Shown here: positions 1 through 8,100 of the stretch, one piece after another
Layout of the letters: each line of letters starts with the position of its first letter
Numbering within the stretch: the stretch's first letter is position 1
Assembly (NCBI GenBank): GCA_018262795.1
Contig: JADFDM010000007.1
Location: 124,001-188,000, forward strand
Direction: 5' to 3'
DNA: 64,000 nucleotides
DNA from: Sphingobacteriales bacterium
GTDB taxonomy: Bacteria; Bacteroidota; Bacteroidia; Chitinophagales; LD1
Translations under genes and position numbers: made by a program
The notes under the pieces: model-generated
What the model saw: only the letters and a program-made list of their open reading frames with translations
Database searches by the model: none
What the model was told of the DNA's origin: nothing

Positions 1-287
1 AGCAATTCGCACAAGCGAAGTGTATCTACATTTTTCGCCTGCCTGGGTATCACCATCAAATCATAAATAGGTTCATTGTACACAATCAGTTCCCCTTTTC
101 GATCGTACACTAATCCGCGGGTGGGATATACGTCCAATTCCTTGATAGCATTGTTTTTTGCCAGGGTATCGTATTTCTGATCAATGACCTGTAAGTAGAA
201 GAGCCGCACTAGAAAAAGGGAGGCAAATGCAACAATGATAATTTGCATAATGCGATAACGGTTCTTAAATAAATCTTTACTACTCAC
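1..287 (-). CDS. mrdA: Penicillin-binding protein 2, N-terminal part (cut by window edge)
   Basis: Only about 95 codons are in the window; the rest lies beyond base 1. The start is a GTG at 287; the in-frame mreD stop lies seven codons upstream, so no longer start is possible. Visible are a short basic N-terminus, one membrane helix at about residues 14-30 and the motif YPTRGLVYDRKG, which is the conserved start of the periplasmic part of class B penicillin-binding proteins. PBP2 is the transpeptidase of the elongasome and works with RodA and MreBCD in the inner membrane. The position directly after mreD supports PBP2 rather than PBP3. Catalytic motifs are out of view. Confidence 0.9.
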   Translation of the reverse strand, partial: MSSKDLFKNRYRIMQIIIVAFASLFLVRLFYLQVIDQKYDTLAKNNAIKELDVYPTRGLVYDRKGELIVYNEPIYDLMVIPRQAKNVDTLRLCEL

Positions 288-308
288 GATGAAACAGAAT
301 TGAAGCGG

Positions 309-830
309 CTATACAAATCTGCGCTTCTTACGGGCAGAAAACAAGAAAAGAAAAATAAGCATAAAGGCGACAGACATTAAGGTGCTGAATACAATCTTCA
401 CCAGCAACAAAAAGAAGTTAAAAAAAGTAGCGGCCTCCAGCAGAAAATAGAAGGTAAGGTAAAATAGCATCGTGATTCCGGTGTAAAAAACAAACCAAGC
501 AACCCCTTGCGAATGGATGTTAGGGCTGATTTCAAATTCTGTTCCTTTTGGGGTGATAACGGAGATTAGAAAAGGACGCAGATAGCCTACTGCCAAGCAA
601 GCAGCCGCATGCATACCCGTAGAACCTAAAAAAATATCTAAGGTAAGTCCGGCAAACAGGCCAATGATCATCAATAGCCAACGAGGAGTTTCAAAAGGTA
701 AGAGCAGAATGAACAGTGGAAATACATAGGGGTTCACAAACGAACTGAAGTTCATATTGCTAAGTACCAGCACTTGAGCCAGCAACAGCAAAATAAAGCG
801 AAGAAGATTAACAGGTATCTGGTTAATCAT
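309..830 (-). CDS. mreD: Rod shape-determining protein MreD
   Basis: Integral inner-membrane protein of 173 residues, almost entirely hydrophobic, with about five predicted membrane helices and a basic C-terminus (ARKKRRFV). Sequence conservation in this family is low; the call rests on size, topology and position between mreC and the PBP2 gene, the usual order in bacteria. MreD is a membrane partner of MreC in the elongation complex. It overlaps the 3' end of mreC by 8 bases, so translation is probably coupled. Confidence 0.88.
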   Translation of the reverse strand: MINQIPVNLLRFILLLLAQVLVLSNMNFSSFVNPYVFPLFILLLPFETPRWLLMIIGLFAGLTLDIFLGSTGMHAAACLAVGYLRPFLISVITPKGTEFEISPNIHSQGVAWFVFYTGITMLFYLTFYFLLEAATFFNFFLLLVKIVFSTLMSVAFMLIFLFLFSARKKRRFV

Positions 831-1668
831 TGTTAGTAGTTTTAGTCAAACTATCTAATTGCTGAAGTTCCTGCTTTCTCAGGTTCTTTGCTACATACAC
901 ATAACTGATATTCCCGAAATCGGTGGAAAGTGCCACCGTCACATCTAAGAATGTTTTGTCAGGGTGCGATTTTATTTTTTTCACTACACCTATCATTATA
1001 TTTCGAGGAAACATTTGTGAATAGCCCGAGGTAACTACCGTATCACCTTCTTTCACCGGTACGTGCTTGGGAATCTCTTCCAAAATAGCCGTAGTGGAAC
1101 TCAAGCCGTTCCAATGCAGGTTGCCAAAGTATTCGTTCTTTTTAAAGCGGGCACTCACCTTAAAATCTTTGCTCAGAACGCTCATCACTGCTGCGTAATC
1201 ATCGGTGGCATCTATTACCTGGCCCACGATGCCGTTGGGAGCAATCACTCCCATTTGCGGAGTAATTCCATGCCGTCTTCCTTTGTCTAAGTAAATCAGA
1301 TTAGTAGATCTGTTCACCGAATTTCGAATAACCCGCGCGGTGATGTAAGTGTATGTTTGCACAAATCTTTTAGAAGTGTCACTGACCATCCCCGAATCTA
1401 CCCGATTGTCAAATTTTGATTCAAGTAATTGAGAGCGGAGATAAGCATTCTCCTCTACCAAGCTATCGCTGTATCGTCTCAAGTAAAAATAGTCGGCTCC
1501 TCCTTTATATACATCGTACACTTTTCCACTAATTCCATTTGCCACGCTGATGTATGCCGCTTTCTGATATTTCCCATTGCGGTAAATAAGAAAAAAGCAA
1601 AAAGCCTCTAACGCGACAAACAGAATAAAAAGATGATAGCGTATGAAAAAACGAAGGAGGTTATACAC
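823..1668 (-). CDS. mreC: Rod shape-determining protein MreC
   Basis: 281 residues. One N-terminal membrane helix (about 12-30), a helical stretch likely to be a coiled coil (about 60-90), then the beta-rich MreC core. Seen in the core: GVIAPNGIVGQVI and the later VVTSGYSQMFPRNIMIG, both typical of MreC (GDxVvTSG type motif). It bridges cytoplasmic MreB to periplasmic cell-wall synthases. The start appears to be GTG at 1668; I see no ATG nearby that keeps the membrane helix. It lies 103 bases after mreB and overlaps mreD, so the three form one operon. Confidence 0.95.
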   Translation of the reverse strand: MYNLLRFFIRYHLFILFVALEAFCFFLIYRNGKYQKAAYISVANGISGKVYDVYKGGADYFYLRRYSDSLVEENAYLRSQLLESKFDNRVDSGMVSDTSKRFVQTYTYITARVIRNSVNRSTNLIYLDKGRRHGITPQMGVIAPNGIVGQVIDATDDYAAVMSVLSKDFKVSARFKKNEYFGNLHWNGLSSTTAILEEIPKHVPVKEGDTVVTSGYSQMFPRNIMIGVVKKIKSHPDKTFLDVTVALSTDFGNISYVYVAKNLRKQELQQLDSLTKTTNND

Positions 1669-1771
1669 TTTTTGCAGTTAATGGTGAACCGTTGCCAATT
1701 ACAAAAAAATTTTAGCTCTGATAACGGGCAGCAAAGGCGATGAGGGCATGACCTTTCACCGCGGCTTTTAT

Positions 1772-2800
1772 TTACTCATCCATCAGGAAAGTAAACTTGT
1801 CAATATTTTTCAGCGCAATACCGGTGCCTCTCACCACAGCGCGCAATGGATCTTCGGCCACTCGTACCGGCAGTTTTGTTTTTTGGCTGATACGTCTGTC
1901 TAATCCGCGTAACAAAGCGCCTCCACCGGTTAGATATAAACCGGTTTTAAAAATATCTGCTGCCAATTCCGGAGGGGTGGTTTCCAAAGCTTTCAAAATA
2001 GCTTCTTCGATTTTCGAAATGGATTTATCAATAGCATGGGCAATTTCTGAGTAGGATACAATAATCTGCTTGGGAATGCCGGTCATTAAGTCGCGTCCGT
2101 TTACCGGGAAATCATCGGGAGGAGATTCAAGGTCAGTGAGCGCTGAACCGACATGAATTTTTATCATCTCGGCAGTTCTTTCGCCAATCAACATATTGTG
2201 TTGCCTGCGCATGTAGTCCACAATATCTAAAGTAAATTCATCACCGGCTACCCGAATAGACTGGTCACACACAATTCCCGAAAGAGCAATGACGGCTATT
2301 TCAGTAGTACCGCCACCGATATCAATAATCATATTGCCATTCGGTTCTTCTACATCAATCCCTATTCCTATGGCTGCGGCCATTGGTTCGTGAATCATTT
2401 TTACTTCCTGCCCACCTGCCTGCTCGGCACTGTCTTTTACCGCCCGCTTTTCTACTTCTGTAATGCCGGATGGGATGCAGATAACCATTCTGTAACGAGG
2501 AGGAAACAGCGGTTTCTTAGGGCCGTAAATCATGCTGATCATTTCGCGAATCATGCTCTCTGCCGCTCTGAAATCGGCAATCACTCCATCCTTGAGCGGT
2601 CGCACTGTTTTGATATTCTCGTGCGTTTTTTCGTGCATTTGCATGGCTCGTTGCCCCACGGCAATTACCTTGTCGCTTCTACGATCAATGGCCACAATAG
2701 AGGGCTCATCTACCACCACTTTATCGTCATGAATAATTAATGTATTAGCAGTGCCAAGGTCAATGGCAATCTCTTGCGTAAGAAAATTGAATAAAGCCAT
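1772..2800 (-). CDS. mreB: Rod shape-determining protein MreB (bacterial actin)
   Basis: 342 residues, full length. The actin/Hsp70 ATPase fold signatures are visible: phosphate-1 loop IDLGTANTLI near the N-terminus, phosphate-2 DIGGGTTEIAVI, and the adenosine motif LTGGGALLRGLD near the C-terminus. MreB forms membrane-bound filaments that position the elongasome. It is the first gene of mreB-mreC-mreD-mrdA. The 108-base gap to purH upstream could hold its own promoter: an AT-rich TACCTATTTTG lies about 30 bases before the ATG but does not fit the TAnnTTTG consensus well. Confidence 0.98.
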   Translation of the reverse strand: MALFNFLTQEIAIDLGTANTLIIHDDKVVVDEPSIVAIDRRSDKVIAVGQRAMQMHEKTHENIKTVRPLKDGVIADFRAAESMIREMISMIYGPKKPLFPPRYRMVICIPSGITEVEKRAVKDSAEQAGGQEVKMIHEPMAAAIGIGIDVEEPNGNMIIDIGGGTTEIAVIALSGIVCDQSIRVAGDEFTLDIVDYMRRQHNMLIGERTAEMIKIHVGSALTDLESPPDDFPVNGRDLMTGIPKQIIVSYSEIAHAIDKSISKIEEAILKALETTPPELAADIFKTGLYLTGGGALLRGLDRRISQKTKLPVRVAEDPLRAVVRGTGIALKNIDKFTFLMDE

Positions 2801-2908
2801 GCGTGGACTTAGGTTCTAAGGATTCGGAATTGCGGGCAAAATAGGTAAAAACTTGACAGAATTAACGCAAGTTTCCCAACAAAATTATCTAAAATGAAAC
2901 ATAAGGTG

Positions 2909-4429
2909 TCAATGTTTAAAATGGCGCACTCCTGTGAGCACCATTGCTTGACCTGCCATATTCGCTGCTTCAATGCTGTCAGTATCTTTAATGCTGCCTC
3001 CCGGTTGGGCTATAGCGGTAACGCCTGCTTGAGCTGAAATAGTGACACAGTCAGGGAAAGGGAAAAAGGCATCGGAGGCCATGACCGCACCGTGAAGGTC
3101 AAATCCGAATTCAGTCGCTTTTCGGATGGCATTCTGGAGAGCATCTACTCGGGAGGTTTGCCCACAATTGCTGCCGATTAATTGTTTGTTTTTTACTAAT
3201 GCAATTCCATTGCTTTTGAGGTGCTTCACGGCAATGATGGCAAAAGTTAGGTCGGCTATCTGCTCGGCAGAAGGGGCTTTTTCGGTGACAGTTTTGAAAT
3301 CTGATTTGCCTTCAGTTTTCCGGTCGGCATCCTGCTCCAAAATTCCATTCAACAAACTTTTAGAAACCTTTGCAGCCACTACTTTTTGTTTTTGTCTCAG
3401 AATTATCCGATTCTTTTTCGACTTCAGTAGTGCCAGCGCATCTTCGTCATAATCGGGGGCAATTACTACTTCAAAAAACAGCGTATTCATTTCCGTGGCA
3501 GTCGCCAAATCTAACTTTCTGTTGGTGGCAATTATTCCTCCAAAAGCAGAAACAGTATCGCAGGCAAAAGCGGCTTTGTAGGCCTCGCAAATGCTATCCC
3601 GCGAAGCCAAGCCGCAGGAGTTGGTATGCTTCATAATAGCTACGGTCGGCTCCTCAAATTCTGCGATTAGATTTACGGCTGCATCTACATCTACCAGATT
3701 GTTATACGACAATTCCTTGCCGTTTAGTACATCGAAAATCTCATAGAGGTTGCCATAGAAAATTCCTCGCTGGTGCGGGTTTTCGCCATACCGCAATACC
3801 TTTCCTTGCAGTTCACTTTTTTTGAAAACCTCGAACCCGAAACTGCGATTAAAATAATTGAAGATCAGCGTGTCGTAATGTGAGGAAAGCAGAAAGGCTT
3901 TTGCGGCAAATAGTTTGCGTTGCTCTATATCTGTTACTCCTCCTTTATCTTGCAAAAGTTGCAGTAAGTTTTCATAATCATTCCGAGAGGATATTACTAA
4001 TGTGTCCTTAAAGTTTTTCGCGGCTGCGCGAATCAGGCTTATTCCTCCAATGTCAATTTTTTCTATTATTTCCTCTTCGCTTTTTCTGGCTTTTACCGTT
4101 TCGTCAAAGGGGTATAAGTCCACAATCACCAAATCAATTTCCGGGATTTCGTACTGTGCCATTTCCTTTATGTCACTCTCATTATCTCTTCGACCCAGAA
4201 TGCCGCCAAATATTTTTGGGTGAAGCGTTTTTACCCGCCCGCCAAGAATTGAAGGGTAAGAAGTGATTTCCTCTACAGGTGTTACTTTAATGCCCAGGCC
4301 TTCTATAAAAGATTGAGTGCCTCCGGTAGAATAGATTTTGATACCTGACTTGTCTAATTCCTTTACAAGGAGGTCTAACTTGTCTTTGTAATAAACAGAG
4401 ATGAGGGCTGATTTGATTTTCTTTTGCAC
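2909..4429 (-). CDS. purH: Bifunctional AICAR transformylase / IMP cyclohydrolase
   Basis: 506 residues, the usual PurH length. It does the last two steps of IMP synthesis: formylation of AICAR with 10-formyl-THF, then ring closure. The N-terminal cyclohydrolase domain (about 1-190) shows KIYSTGGT and the conserved GGRVKTLHPKIFGGIL. The transformylase domain (about 200-506) shows the catalytic Lys-His in MKHTNSCGLA, with Ser where many homologues have Pro. The start is GTG at 4429; no in-frame ATG precedes the conserved N-terminus. A perfect TAnnTTTG box lies at 4447-4454, so it probably has its own promoter inside the purN-purH pair. Confidence 0.97.
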   Translation of the reverse strand: MQKKIKSALISVYYKDKLDLLVKELDKSGIKIYSTGGTQSFIEGLGIKVTPVEEITSYPSILGGRVKTLHPKIFGGILGRRDNESDIKEMAQYEIPEIDLVIVDLYPFDETVKARKSEEEIIEKIDIGGISLIRAAAKNFKDTLVISSRNDYENLLQLLQDKGGVTDIEQRKLFAAKAFLLSSHYDTLIFNYFNRSFGFEVFKKSELQGKVLRYGENPHQRGIFYGNLYEIFDVLNGKELSYNNLVDVDAAVNLIAEFEEPTVAIMKHTNSCGLASRDSICEAYKAAFACDTVSAFGGIIATNRKLDLATATEMNTLFFEVVIAPDYDEDALALLKSKKNRIILRQKQKVVAAKVSKSLLNGILEQDADRKTEGKSDFKTVTEKAPSAEQIADLTFAIIAVKHLKSNGIALVKNKQLIGSNCGQTSRVDALQNAIRKATEFGFDLHGAVMASDAFFPFPDCVTISAQAGVTAIAQPGGSIKDTDSIEAANMAGQAMVLTGVRHFKH

Positions 4430-4446
4430 CTGTAAGATTTTGCGCG

Positions 4447-4454
4447 CAAAAGTA
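4447..4454 (-). promoter_or_regulatory. Candidate -7 element for purH
   Basis: On the minus strand this reads TACTTTTG, an exact match to the Bacteroidota -7 consensus TAnnTTTG, 17 bases before the purH GTG. No good -33 TTTG was seen at the expected distance. The transcript leader would be short. Confidence 0.45.
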
Positions 4455-4499
4455 AAATCACTTTACAATACGAGGGCTAAGAATATAAACGCATGTTGA

Positions 4500-5063
4500 T
4501 TATGCTAAAACCTGTTCGATAGTTTTAGGGTACCATTCATGCTCTAACACCTGCACTTTGGTTGCCAGCGTGTGTGGGGTATCGGTTTTTTCGATGGCAA
4601 TTCGCTGTTGTAAGATTATTTCTCCCTCATCGTACTGTTCATTCACATAGTGGATGGTGATGCCTGTTTCCGTTTCATGATTTCCCAGCACGGCTTCGTG
4701 CACTTTTATTCCGTACATGCCTTTTCCCCCAAACTTAGGTAACAATGCGGGATGAATATTGACAATTTGACGACTGAATTTATGTAGAAGAAAAGCAGGA
4801 GCCTTTTGCAGAAAACCTGCTAAAACGATAAAGTCAATTTCTAAAGCATCTAACAAACGGCTCATAGTTGGTTCATCTTCCAGCGCTTTTTTACTCACAA
4901 TGGCCGAGATAATTTTGTAATGATGAGCAATTTGCAACACCCCGGCACCGGGCTTATTGGTGAGCACTAAGCTGACAGTTATAGAGGGATGATCTTTAAA
5001 ATATTCAATAATTGCCTGTGCATTTGTTCCCTGACCGCTGGCAAAAATGGCTATATGCTTCAT
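4500..5063 (-). CDS. purN: Phosphoribosylglycinamide formyltransferase (GART), PurN type
   Basis: 187 residues. Transfers a formyl group from 10-formyl-THF to GAR in purine synthesis. The N-terminal IAIFASGQGTNAQAI is the phosphate-binding loop of the family. The catalytic Asn/His pair is in VNIHPALLPKFGGKGMYG, and the catalytic Asp is in EQYDEGEII. It sits 70 bases upstream of purH on the same strand, so the two share a pathway and probably transcripts. A perfect -7 box at 5074-5081 lies only about 10 bases before the ATG, so its mRNA is likely almost leaderless. Confidence 0.96.
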   Translation of the reverse strand: MKHIAIFASGQGTNAQAIIEYFKDHPSITVSLVLTNKPGAGVLQIAHHYKIISAIVSKKALEDEPTMSRLLDALEIDFIVLAGFLQKAPAFLLHKFSRQIVNIHPALLPKFGGKGMYGIKVHEAVLGNHETETGITIHYVNEQYDEGEIILQQRIAIEKTDTPHTLATKVQVLEHEWYPKTIEQVLA

Positions 5064-5073
5064 GAGTAAAGTT

Positions 5074-5081
5074 CAAAAATA
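5074..5081 (-). promoter_or_regulatory. Candidate -7 element for purN, in the tail of a terminator
   Basis: Minus-strand TATTTTTG, a perfect TAnnTTTG match, ending 10 bases before the purN ATG. Its first base is also the last base of the terminator hairpin at 5081-5112, so the T-rich tail of the upstream terminator serves as the -7 region. Confidence 0.45.
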
Positions 5082-5112
5082 AAAAGAGGCGCAATAGTGA
5101 ACGCCTCTTTTT
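5081..5112 (-). terminator. Rho-independent terminator of the 5130-10472 gene
   Basis: Perfect 11-base inverted repeat (arms 5081-5091 and 5102-5112, AAAAAGAGGCG / CGCCTCTTTTT) with a 10-base loop, followed on the minus strand by ATTTTTG. It lies 17 bases after the stop of the large minus-strand gene and separates it from purN. Confidence 0.85.
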
Positions 5113-5129
5113 GTAAACCGTCATATTTC

Positions 5130-8100
5130 TTATTTGCCAACCACAAACTTTCGAGTTATTTTTTCGTCATTGTAATACACTCTGATAAAATACTCTGCTG
5201 CCCTCATTTTATCTACCGGAAGCGGATAGTCACTTCTCCCTTTCGGTAAATTGAGAGATAGTCCTTTGACCACATACTGACCTGCCAGGTCGGCAATATC
5301 AATAATAACGGAACCTGATTTCGGAAGAATTAATCCCAAATACGAAGCTCCTGCAACGGGATTGGGCGAAGGGCCTATCAACTGAATATGTTGATTAATG
5401 GCACTGCATTGGCTATTATTATCCACCCTTATTTCTGTTTCTCCGTGATTCACACTCACCGCTTCCACACATATATAAGAGTTGGCATTTTCGGGAGCTA
5501 CCACAAATTGTGCCCCGAAGATGGTATCCATAATTTGACCCGAATAAAGAATACCGTTCCATTCTTCCGAAATAATTCCTCCGCTGCCGATAGTGATATA
5601 AAACTTAGCCTGTGTAATAGTTCGAGTTCCCAAATTGGCAATTTTGGCCTTTGCGCCAATGAGGTACGAACCGTCTGTTTGCTGTGTTTGTATCACTGAA
5701 ACTTCTGTTACTGCTAAGTCGAGATCAGTCGGTTTCACGGTAAAGATTCGGGAAGAGCTATCCTCACAGCCCTCTGCGGAATAAGCAGTCAACTGAATTT
5801 GGAAAGAGTTGTTCTGCGTGTAAGTATGTATGGGGGTTTGCTCTGTTGAAATTTCAGAATCACCAAAGTTCCAGAGGTAAGAAGTGGCTCCGCTGCTTTG
5901 ATTAATAAAGTTTACGTCCACCGGTGCTTCTCCATAAAGTGGTGCGAAGTAAAACAAAGCAGTAGGGCGCGGCTTCACCGTGACCGCTTTAGTGATAGAA
6001 TCGGAACAACCGTTCAGGGTAGTCACCTTCAAGGTGACATTATAAATACCGGTGTCAGCAAAGAAATGTACCGGAGCGGGTTGAGTGTACTGAGTTCCGG
6101 CAATCGTCCATTTCCAGGTAGCGATGGTGTCATTATTCACCAAGCTGCTATCTAATGGAGTATAGTTTTCGCTGACGCAGGAAACCAAATCACCGAATGC
6201 CGCTTTCGGCTTCGTAACTATATTGATATTTTTTGATTCATAATCTACACAACCAATGGCGTTTTCAATTCGCAAACTCACATTGTAAGAACCCGGAACG
6301 GTGTACCTGTGCTTGGGGTTTTGCTTGGTAGAAAAGAAACTCAGATCGCCAAAATCCCATTGCCAGCTTACCACAGAGAAAGAGGCGGTGGCATCGGTGA
6401 ACAAGGTGCTGTCGCCCACACACACATTTCCAACATCAAAATTGGCTACCAATGGAGGAAACACATCTATTTTTTGGGTAATGGTATCAGCGCAGCCCGA
6501 CTTGGAAATAGCTTTCAGTTTTACCTGATAAGAGCCTACTCCCGGAAATTCATAAATAGGATTTTGGGCAGTGAGCGTATCGGTTCCATTGAAAGTCCAT
6601 ATCCAATGGGTGATCGAATCGCCAAAGAGGAAGATACTGTTATCTAAGAGTATAGTGGGCACTCCTGCACAAATAATATTCGGATAAGTAAAAGCCGGTA
6701 TCGGAGGCACCGATGAAGTAACCACCTTTGACTTAATACCTGTGCAGCCCGAATCGGTCACTATGCTCAGCGTCACGTAATAATCGCCTGGAGAGTTGTA
6801 GTAATGAGAAGGGTTGGGGATAGACGAACTCTGGCCATCTCCAAAATCCCAATGCCACGAAACGGTATTGTCCGGGCTAACCGGGGGGGTTATATCTGCC
6901 AACTGTGTGGTGTCGCCAAAGCAAACAACCGTTGAAGTGAAATTGATATTCGGAGCTATCCAACTGATGTTTACTTGAATGGTATCGCGATTCACGCATT
7001 GGTGATGGTTGGTAGCAATAGTGGAGTACTGACCCGATGTATTGAAACTCACGGTGGGAATCGAAGGTCCGTTGGACCATGCAATACTCGAAATAGAATA
7101 GCCCGCGGTATCTAACGCAATAGGGTTGCCGGAACACAAAGTGGTGTCATCGGGCAAGAGCGATTGGATAGAAAAACTATCAATCAGCACATGGATGGTG
7201 TCGGAGATAAATACACAAGTGTTGGTGTCGGTAATGGTGCAGAGGTAATAGCCACTGGAGTTGATGCTAATGCTTTGTGATGTTTCCAGCGTATTCCATT
7301 CAAAAGAATAAGGGGAAGCGGTGAGTACCGGGGCAATACTCAGCGGGCTGTAAAGGCACACAACTGTATCTTTTGGGCTAACTCCCAAATACGGAATAGT
7401 CACCTGTATCGTGTCGGAACTCACTCGGTCAAACACATCGGTGGTTTGCACCCAATACGCCCCTGCTTTTCGAGCCTGAATTTGTGAAGTGGTTTCACCG
7501 GTGGACCATAAATAGCTGACAAACCGATTACTCGCATCTAAGGTGACGGGGCACAGGCTATAGGCTTGATGAATATCGGGGCCGAGATTGACGGGAGGGG
7601 CATATTTGTTGTAAATGTAGCCTTCCACTTTTTGGCGCTCTAAGGAATCCAGTGCTTTTGTGTACACAATTATTTCTGCTATTTCTCCATTCCAGAATTG
7701 GGTGTTACCATCCCCTATATGGTAAGAGCCGGAAGTAAAAGGACTACTATATAATGTGCTATTACTTTTGCCAAGAAAAGTAGAATTCATGTAATAGTCA
7801 ACGGACGTCTGGTAAGTTTTAATTACTTCAACTAATGTATTTTGATAACCGGAATTCGGCATGGGCAGGTTTGTTGTCAGGTTGTTTCCATTGTTTCGAA
7901 TGACTAATGTATTTGCACTGCCTTGATACAAAATAAATCCGCTTCCTAAGCTACCAAGGCCTAAAAGATATTTGGCATTTGTCATCGAGGTATTAATCCC
8001 TTTGCTTACAATGAAAACTGATAAGGAGGAGGAATCTGCACCTATTATTGTTCCACCATTTAGAAAATCGTCAACGCCATCAAAACGTACAGCGGGATAG

